A stretch of DNA of 11,219 nt from an uncultured Clostridia bacterium (GTDB lineage Bacteria; Bacillota; Clostridia; TANB77; CAG-508): positions 12,870-24,088 of the forward strand of contig CARBKU010000002.1 of assembly GCA_948946035.1 (NCBI GenBank). The letters are read 5' to 3'. A model generated the notes under the pieces. The model did not search any database. It saw only the letters and a program-made list of their open reading frames with translations, and had not been told where the DNA came from. Made by a program: the position numbers and the translations under genes. Within the stretch, counting starts at the first letter, position 1. Every line of letters begins with the position of its first letter. Positions 6,149 through 11,219 of this stretch are shown piece after piece.

Positions 6149-6157
6149 TTTAAAAAT
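6149..6157 (+). repeat. Right 9-bp direct repeat flanking the foldback element
   Basis: TTTAAAAAT, the second copy of 5949-5957, begins at the base after the right terminus of the element and ends three bases before the secA -35 box. Confidence 0.55.
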
Positions 6158-6160
6158 GAC

Positions 6161-6189
6161 TTGATAAAAACAAATTTTAATGATATAGT
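6161..6189 (+). promoter_or_regulatory. Vegetative promoter of secA
   Basis: TTGATA (6161-6166), a 17-base spacer and TATAGT (6184-6189) form a good sigma-A promoter. The start point is near 6196, giving a leader of about 37 bases. The promoter lies just outside the foldback element, whose sequence occupies the place where upstream activating DNA would be. Confidence 0.7.
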
Positions 6190-6232
6190 AACAACGTAAA
6201 AAAATAATTAAACTTAGGAGGACGAATTCAAT

Positions 6233-8977
6233 ATGAAACTATTCAAATCATATAGTGAAAAAGAAGTAAAAAGACTAATGCCATTAGTAGAGCAAATAAA
6301 TGGATTAGAAGGAGAAATGTCAAAATTAAGTGACAATGAATTAAGAGGAAAAACAGACTATTTCAAAAATCAATTAAAAGAAGGAAAAACATTAGACGAT
6401 ATATTACCAGAAGCATTTGCTGTAGTAAGAGAAGCATCAAAAAGAGTATTAGGCTTAAGACACTTTGACGTACAATTAATAGGAGGAATAATTTTACACC
6501 AAGGTAGAATTGCAGAAATGAAAACAGGAGAAGGAAAAACCCTAGTTGCAACACTACCAGTATATTTAAATGCCTTAGAAGGAAAAGGTGTACACGTAAT
6601 AACTGTAAATGATTACCTAGCCAAAAGAGATAGTGAATGGATGGGAAAACTATACAAATACTTAGGGCTTACTGTAGGACTAGTTATAGCTGGAATGGAG
6701 CCAAAAGAGAAACAAGAAGCTTATAATGCAGACGTAACATATGGAACAAACAACGAATTTGGATTTGACTATCTAAGAGACAACATGGTTATATATAAAG
6801 ACCAATTAGTACAAAGAGGTCTTAACTATGCAATTGTCGACGAAATTGATAGTATTTTAATAGATGAAGCAAGAACACCATTAATTATATCTGGTAGAGC
6901 AAACGAATCATCTGACCTATACAAAAAAGCAGATAGCTTTGTAAGAAAACTATCTGCAAAAGTCATAGTAGAAGAAGACGTAAAAGACTATGCCCAAGCA
7001 GAAGATAACGAAAATTATGATTATATAGTAGACTTAAAAGCAAAATCAGCATCACTAACACAAAAAGGTATAAAAAAAGCAGAAGATGCCTTTAACCTAG
7101 AAAACTTTAATGACTTAGAAAACTCAACATTAGTACACCATGTAAACCAAGCATTACGTGCACATGGAATTATGAAAAAAGACATTGACTACATTGTAAA
7201 AGATGGAGAAGTTTTAATTGTAGACGAATTTACAGGACGTATAATGTATGGAAGAAGATACAATAATGGGTTACATCAAGCAATTGAAGCAAAAGAAAAA
7301 GTAAAAATTGCTGACGAATCTAAAACATTAGCCACAATAACATTCCAAAACTTCTTTAGAATGTATGACAAATTATCAGGAATGACAGGTACAGCTATGA
7401 CAGAAGAAGCAGAATTTCAAGAAATTTACAACTTAGATGTTGTAGAAATACCAACAAACAAACCAATGGTTCGTGATGACCAAAATGATGTAATATACAA
7501 AAACGAAAATGCAAAATATAGAGCAATAGTAGAAAATGTAAAAGAAAGTCATAAAAAAGGACAACCAGTATTAATAGGTACAGTTTCAATTGAAAAATCA
7601 GAAAAACTAAGTAAACTATTAAAAGACGCAGGAATAAGCCATGAAGTATTAAACGCAAAATATCACGAAAAAGAAGCAGAAATTGTTGCACAGGCAGGAA
7701 AATATGGAGCTGTTACAATTGCAACAAATATGGCTGGTCGTGGTACAGATATTATGCTTGGAGGAAACAGTGAATACTTAGCAAAAGAAGAAATGAGAAA
7801 TAAAAAAGTTTCTCCAGAACTAATAGAAGAAGCAAACACTTATTACGAAACAGATGACCAAAACATATTAAAAGCAAGAGAACAATTTAATTCATTAGTT
7901 CAAAAATATGAAAACGAAATAAAAGAAGAAAAAGAAAAAGTAATAAATGCTGGAGGATTAAAAATAATTGGTACAGAAAGACATGAGTCAAGGAGAATTG
8001 ATAACCAATTAAGAGGACGTTCAGGTCGTCAAGGAGATATAGGTGAATCTAAATTCTATATTGGATTAGATGATGACTTAATGAAAATATTTGGTGGAGA
8101 CACAATAACTAAAGTATACAATACAATGGGAGCAGACGAAAACCTACCAATTGATTCTAGAATAATATCAAAAGCAGTTGAAAATGCTCAAAAGAAAGTA
8201 GAAGGTAGAAACTTTAGTATACGTAAAAATGTTTTAAAATATGATGATGTTATGAATGCTCAAAGAGAAATAATCTATAAACAAAGAAGACAAGTATTAG
8301 ATGGAGAAAATATTCATGACAATATTATAAATACAATAGAATCTGTAGCAGAAGTCATAGTTGGTATGTTCATCGAGGGTGAAGAACAAACAATAAACAT
8401 TGAATCTTTAAATACAGAAATTAATAATATTTTTGGAATTGATATGTTAGATTATATCAAAGAAAATAAAGATAACACTCAAAACATCATAGATGAATTA
8501 AAGAAAAAAGCACTTGAAATTTATGCTCAAAAAGAAGAAGAAATTGGTTCAGAACAAATGAGAGAACTTGAAAGAATTGTAATGCTTAAAGTTGTTGATG
8601 AAAAATGGATGAACCATATTGATAGTATGGACGAACTTAAAAATGGTATTGGACTTCGTGCTTATGGTCAAAAAGACCCTGTTGTTCAATATAGACTTGA
8701 AGGTTTTGATATGTTTGATGAAATGGTTAGTGATATTAAATTTGATGTTACTAAAATATTAATGCATATTAGAGAACAAGAAGAAACTAAAAGACATGAA
8801 ACTGTTAAAATTACTGGTGCAGCATTAGAGGCAATTCATAGTGTCGATGGTGGTGCAAAAATAGGTACTGATGTTGATAGAACAGTAAGAAATGATGGAC
8901 CAAAAGTTGGAAGAAACGATCCTTGCCCATGTGGAAGTGGTAAGAAATACAAAAACTGTTGTGGAAGAAATCAGTAA
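6233..8977 (+). CDS. secA: Preprotein translocase ATPase SecA
   Basis: SecA is the ATPase motor that drives unfolded preproteins through the SecYEG channel in the cytoplasmic membrane. The 914-residue product is complete and of usual length. Nucleotide domain 1 has the Walker A MKTGEGKT (96-103) and the DEAD-type Walker B DEID (203-206), followed by LIDEARTPLIISG. The preprotein cross-linking domain follows at about 220-370. Nucleotide domain 2 carries MTGTAMTE, GTDIMLGGN and the arginine-finger segment ERHESRRIDNQLRGRSGRQG. The long helical scaffold includes VVDEKWMNHIDSMDELKNGI. The C-terminal SEC-C zinc motif has Cys898, Cys900, Cys909 and Cys910 in DPCPCGSGKKYKNCC. The ATG follows AGGAGG (6216-6221) at a slightly long 11 bases. 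Many Bacillota have prfB next to secA; here the next gene is an integrase. Confidence 0.98.
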   Translation: MKLFKSYSEKEVKRLMPLVEQINGLEGEMSKLSDNELRGKTDYFKNQLKEGKTLDDILPEAFAVVREASKRVLGLRHFDVQLIGGIILHQGRIAEMKTGEGKTLVATLPVYLNALEGKGVHVITVNDYLAKRDSEWMGKLYKYLGLTVGLVIAGMEPKEKQEAYNADVTYGTNNEFGFDYLRDNMVIYKDQLVQRGLNYAIVDEIDSILIDEARTPLIISGRANESSDLYKKADSFVRKLSAKVIVEEDVKDYAQAEDNENYDYIVDLKAKSASLTQKGIKKAEDAFNLENFNDLENSTLVHHVNQALRAHGIMKKDIDYIVKDGEVLIVDEFTGRIMYGRRYNNGLHQAIEAKEKVKIADESKTLATITFQNFFRMYDKLSGMTGTAMTEEAEFQEIYNLDVVEIPTNKPMVRDDQNDVIYKNENAKYRAIVENVKESHKKGQPVLIGTVSIEKSEKLSKLLKDAGISHEVLNAKYHEKEAEIVAQAGKYGAVTIATNMAGRGTDIMLGGNSEYLAKEEMRNKKVSPELIEEANTYYETDDQNILKAREQFNSLVQKYENEIKEEKEKVINAGGLKIIGTERHESRRIDNQLRGRSGRQGDIGESKFYIGLDDDLMKIFGGDTITKVYNTMGADENLPIDSRIISKAVENAQKKVEGRNFSIRKNVLKYDDVMNAQREIIYKQRRQVLDGENIHDNIINTIESVAEVIVGMFIEGEEQTINIESLNTEINNIFGIDMLDYIKENKDNTQNIIDELKKKALEIYAQKEEEIGSEQMRELERIVMLKVVDEKWMNHIDSMDELKNGIGLRAYGQKDPVVQYRLEGFDMFDEMVSDIKFDVTKILMHIREQEETKRHETVKITGAALEAIHSVDGGAKIGTDVDRTVRNDGPKVGRNDPCPCGSGKKYKNCCGRNQ

Positions 8978-9033
8978 TATCAATACTTACAGAGATTAGG
9001 CGAGTGGACATAACTATGAAAACACACTAAATT

Positions 9034-9123
9034 GTTTGCATTTTGTTTGCAAAATGTTTTCATACCGTAAATCTAAAATTCTGAAATGCTTGAAAAATAA
9101 GGATATTTGCCTATGCAAACAAA
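9034..9123. repeat. GTTTGCA repeat cluster between secA and the integrase
   Basis: GTTTGCA occurs twice in direct orientation at 9034-9040 and 9045-9051, one helical turn (11 bases) apart. It occurs once inverted at 9114-9120, extended to the 10-base TGCAAACAAA (9114-9123), the complement of TTTGTTTGCA (9042-9051). CATTTTG and CAAAATG also form a small hairpin at 9039-9056. Short repeats beside a tyrosine recombinase gene are candidates for recombinase or excisionase arm-binding sites or for an operator. The rest of 8978-9139 shows no gene. Confidence 0.45.
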
Positions 9124-9136
9124 GTGAAAATAAAAT
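9107..9136 (+). promoter_or_regulatory. Candidate promoter upstream of the integrase
   Basis: TTGCCT (9107-9112), an 18-base spacer and TAAAAT (9131-9136) form a moderate sigma-A match. The inverted GTTTGCA copy lies within the spacer. The start point would be near 9143, inside the 5' arm of the following hairpin, so the terminator would be partly disrupted in its own transcript. Confidence 0.35.
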
Positions 9137-9139
9137 ATA

Positions 9140-9172
9140 GAAATGTTATCATTCGTGGTAGCATTTCTTTTT
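9140..9172 (+). terminator. Intrinsic terminator between secA and the integrase
   Basis: GAAATGTTATC (9140-9150) pairs with GGTAGCATTTC (9157-9167) over 11 bp with two G-T wobbles around the loop ATTCGT, followed by five Ts. It would end secA transcription and insulate the integrase, whose start is 35 bases downstream. Confidence 0.85.
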
Positions 9173-9207
9173 AGTTTACATTCGAAAAATGAAAGGAGAA
9201 ATAAAAA

Positions 9208-10482
9208 ATGTCGAATGTAACAATTCAAAAGAGAGGAAATTTCTATCAATATAAATTTGAAATTGCAAAAGTTGATGGAAAAAGAAAATTTTTAAGTAAA
9301 TCAGGATTTAAAACCAAATTCGAAGCAGAAAAGGAGGGAATACTTGCCTATAATGATTATCTAAATACAGGTAATTCATTTTCATCAAATAATATGAGTT
9401 ATTCAGACTTTTTAGATTATTGGCTTGAAAATTATTGTTATATCAATTTAAAATATCATACCATAGAAGGATATAGCAGTATAATAAAAAATCATGTAAA
9501 ACCCAATATAGGACATTACATACTATCTCAGATTACAAGAGCAACACTTCAAGAATTTATCAATAAAATTTATATTAATAAATCATTTAGCAAGAATTTT
9601 TTAAACAATATTAAAAAAGTTTTAAAAGGCTCATTTAACTATGCTTATGAATGTAATTACATAAGGATAAATCCTGCAATAGGACTAAAATTACCTAAGT
9701 ATGATATTCCACCAGAAGATCCAGCACATATTTTTACAAATGAAGAAATCAATTTAATATTAGATAGATTTAAAAATAATCATTGTGTTTATTATGCTTT
9801 TTTAACAGCATATTGCACAGGATTAAGAATTGCAGAAGTATTTGCTTTAACTTGGGAAGATATTGACTTTTATAATAAAACAATCAGTGTAAATAAAAAT
9901 ATACTAAAGAAAAATCAAGTAGGAGGAACAAAGCAAAGACATATAAGTGGCAACTCAACTACAGTATGGTATTTTGGAACATGTAAAACAGAAACAAGTT
10001 ATAGAACAATACCAATAGGAGATACTCTTGTCAACGCACTAAAAAAATATAAACAAGAGCAAGAAGAACATAGAAAAAACTATGGTGATACATATATGAA
10101 ACATTATAAAAAGACAGTTATAAATCCTTATAATAACAAGCAAGAAATTAAAATTATAAATGCACATGCAGAAATAGATGTAGCTTTACCAGAAGTTAAT
10201 TTTGTATTTCTAAAAAATAATGGAGTATATGAAGGAACTGATAGTTGTAAATATCCTTTTAAAGTAATTCATTATGAATTAGGTATTCCATGCAGATTTC
10301 ACGATTTTAGAGATACTCACGCAACAAGATTAATTGAATCAGGAGCAGATATAAAAGCAGTTTCAAAAAGGTTAGGGCATCGAAATATTGATACTACTTA
10401 TAATATATATGTAAGAGTAACAGAAAAGATGGAAAATGAAACAGCAGAAAAGTTTGAAAAAATATGCAAATATTTTGGATAA
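9208..10482 (+). CDS. int: Tyrosine recombinase, Tn916/phage integrase type
   Basis: This complete 424-residue site-specific recombinase would act on attachment sites by forming a 3'-phosphotyrosine intermediate. The N-terminal arm-binding domain (about 1-55) has the GNFYQYKFEIAKVDGKRKF pattern. The core-binding domain spans about 63-165. The catalytic domain (about 173-424) carries all expected residues: Arg207 in CTGLRIAEV, Lys260 in CKTETSYRTIPI, His365 and Arg368 in HDFRDTHA, His391 in LGHRNIDTT, and the nucleophile Tyr401. An extra segment of roughly 40 residues at about 285-330 makes it somewhat longer than Tn916 Int. The ATG follows AAGGAG (9193-9198). No excisionase, relaxase or replication gene is visible. 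It is therefore either an isolated recombinase or the first gene of an element running beyond the right edge. All active-site residues being present argues that it could still be functional. Confidence 0.95.
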   Translation: MSNVTIQKRGNFYQYKFEIAKVDGKRKFLSKSGFKTKFEAEKEGILAYNDYLNTGNSFSSNNMSYSDFLDYWLENYCYINLKYHTIEGYSSIIKNHVKPNIGHYILSQITRATLQEFINKIYINKSFSKNFLNNIKKVLKGSFNYAYECNYIRINPAIGLKLPKYDIPPEDPAHIFTNEEINLILDRFKNNHCVYYAFLTAYCTGLRIAEVFALTWEDIDFYNKTISVNKNILKKNQVGGTKQRHISGNSTTVWYFGTCKTETSYRTIPIGDTLVNALKKYKQEQEEHRKNYGDTYMKHYKKTVINPYNNKQEIKIINAHAEIDVALPEVNFVFLKNNGVYEGTDSCKYPFKVIHYELGIPCRFHDFRDTHATRLIESGADIKAVSKRLGHRNIDTTYNIYVRVTEKMENETAEKFEKICKYFG

Positions 10483-10624
10483 AGAATTTTTTTAAAAATT
10501 TTACTGGAAATTGTAGTTAATTTATGATAAAATATTAATATATTATTCGTAGCTATACGATAAAAATAGCAAGTAACTAGTAATTCTCATATAACAAGTG
10601 TAAAGAGAAATAGGAGGGATAAAA
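10483..10624. promoter_or_regulatory. Gap after the integrase with a small palindrome
   Basis: No gene is present. The distinct feature is the imperfect palindrome at 10543-10563: TTAT, one unpaired T, CGTA, GCTA, then TACGATAA. It could be an operator or recombinase core site. No convincing terminator for the integrase and no clear promoter for the next gene is seen in this AT-rich stretch. Confidence 0.3.
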
Positions 10625-10927
10625 ATGGTTAACAAAAAAGAATTTATAGTTCGGGCTTGGAATAGCGTTGGAGCTAATATTAGTATCAATATAACGGATG
10701 GAGAGTTATCTTATGTAGCCCATTGGGGTGAACGTGAAGATGTGTCACATAATCTCGAAAAACATCCTAATTGGAAACATGCAGAGGAACTTATGGAAAT
10801 TGTTTGCAAATATCACAGAGAAGGTTTTCTTGATATTGTAAAAGAGTTAAAAAAGAGTAGTTGTATTTCTCAAATGAAAAATGGACCATTTTGTACCAAT
10901 ATTATAATTGAAATTTGGACCAGTTAG
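10625..10927 (+). CDS. Unrecognised 100-residue protein with 3' end inside a repeat element
   Basis: I recognise no family. The ATG follows AGGAGG (10613-10618) at ideal spacing, so translation is likely. The first 84 residues look like a compact soluble alpha/beta domain: a basic strand (KKEFIVRAWNSVGANISINI), a Trp/His-rich segment (YVAHWGEREDVSHNLEKHPNW) and a helix (HAEELMEIVCKYHREGFLDIVKELKK). No signal peptide or membrane span is present. Codons such as CGG, ACG and CTC, rare in the neighbouring genes, suggest a separate origin. The last 16 codons, from QMKNGPFC onward, coincide with the left end of the inverted repeat at 10875-10895. That tail is therefore probably supplied by inserted DNA, and the native C-terminus may have been changed. 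Confidence 0.7.
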   Translation: MVNKKEFIVRAWNSVGANISINITDGELSYVAHWGEREDVSHNLEKHPNWKHAEELMEIVCKYHREGFLDIVKELKKSSCISQMKNGPFCTNIIIEIWTS

Positions 10928-11100
10928 TTACATAACCACGTGTTTGATTGTATTAAAATTTAGTATAAGTGTCAATACTAAAATGCATTGATAAATCAAG
11001 TATTGACACTTATACTAAATTTTAATTCTTATCAATTAAGAGGTTATATATTGAATTTATGTTACTCTAAAGTCTTAATTATAAAGTGGTCCATTTTTCA
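10875..11100. mobile_element. Second foldback element, 226 bp, quasi-palindromic
   Basis: Outer ends 10875-10895 and 11080-11100 are inverse complements at 19 of 21 positions, with a perfect 14-base core TGAAAAATGGACCA. ATAACC (10932-10937) faces GGTTAT (11042-11047). The centre holds a perfect 28-bp inverted repeat. All three pairs share nearly the same axis, at about 10988-10990. The motif TGGACC recurs at 10882-10887 and 10914-10919 (as TTGGACC) on the left and inverted on the right. Multiple terminal repeats of this kind recall IS21-type ends, but that is a weak analogy. No direct repeats flank the ends and no coding frame fits inside. Confidence 0.5.
10952..11026. repeat. Perfect 28-bp inverted repeat
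   Basis: 10952-10979 and 10999-11026 are perfect inverse complements (28 of 28) around a 19-base loop. The inner part contains AGTATTGACACTTATACT. The stem could act as a factor-independent terminator in either direction, although the trailing T-run is part of the arm itself. It is longer and more perfect than the other terminators in this window. Confidence 0.85.
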
Positions 11101-11219
11101 CTCGTTAAATACAGTAGTCAAGGATATAAAATCGTAAAGAAAATAATTCGAAAGCAATTGGCTGTGGATCTATGTCAAGTTTTTAGACACATTTTTTTGC
11201 GAATTTTTATAAATTATTC
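11101..11219. other. Terminal stretch without a supported gene
   Basis: No start codon with a ribosome binding site is seen. TGTCAAGTTTTTAGACA (11173-11189) is an imperfect palindrome followed by a run of Ts. It could be a weak terminator or the end of an insertion sequence continuing past the window. Nothing else is recognisable. Confidence 0.3.

Noticed and set aside
8978..9139. Start of prfB with its programmed frameshift
   Set aside because: No matching frame, no frameshift site and no release-factor sequence is present.
10580..10597. Similarity of ATTCTCATATAACAA to ATTCTCACATAACAA after murD (816-830) as attachment-site halves
   Set aside because: The match is short and AT-rich with one mismatch, and it does not flank a plausible element. 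Probably coincidence.
11071..11219. Open frame of 49 codons running off the right edge
   Set aside because: It lacks a start codon with a ribosome binding site, begins inside the repeat element, and its translation (rich in Lys, Ile and Phe) looks non-coding. Length is compatible with chance.
1..11219. CRISPR array, tRNA or rRNA genes
   Set aside because: No regularly spaced direct repeats and no cloverleaf or ribosomal RNA sequence was seen on either strand.

Overview
The window looks like chromosome from a low-GC, spore-forming, Clostridia-type member of the Bacillota. Codons are strongly A/T-ending, ribosome binding sites are AGGAGG-like, intrinsic terminators are frequent, and there is a YtvI-type sporulation membrane protein. 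Genus cannot be set from the sequence alone.

Left part (1-4950): the 3' end of murD (cell-wall precursor ligase), a 219-residue protein of unknown function with a Gly/Pro/Arg tail, a two-CBS-domain protein with 17 cysteines in 148 residues, and ytvI all read rightward. guaA (GMP synthase) reads leftward and shares a bidirectional terminator with ytvI. Two terminators (after murD and after the CBS gene) lie almost on top of the next gene's start. Both carry CATAnnnTA-like -10 sequences that could be mother-cell sporulation promoters.

Middle (4950-6230): a possible 56-codon ORF with its own terminator, then a leftward single-span membrane protein whose soluble part resembles the C-terminal domain of the YcgQ/DUF1980 (TIGR03943) family. 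Next is a 191-bp foldback element (5958-6148) with 47-bp near-perfect inverted arms, a GC-richer structured centre and 9-bp flanking direct repeats. It has the anatomy of a MITE-like non-autonomous mobile element and sits just upstream of the secA promoter.

Right part (6233-11219): a full-length secA, a terminator and short GTTTGCA repeats, then a complete Tn916-type tyrosine recombinase. Beyond it are a small unrecognised gene with codon use unlike its neighbours and a second quasi-palindromic element (about 10875-11100) that overlaps that gene's 3' end. From about 9000 on the region reads as accessory DNA, probably the edge or remnant of an integrated element. The genes left of it are ordinary core functions: wall synthesis, purine synthesis, sporulation and protein export.

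Three CDS starts are placed at the codon that follows a Shine-Dalgarno sequence rather than at the longest possible frame: the CBS gene (1668), guaA (4885, TTG) and the DUF1980-like gene (5805). The strongest candidates for something undescribed are the two foldback elements, the cysteine-rich CBS protein, and the terminator/ribosome-binding-site/promoter overlap at 823-880.
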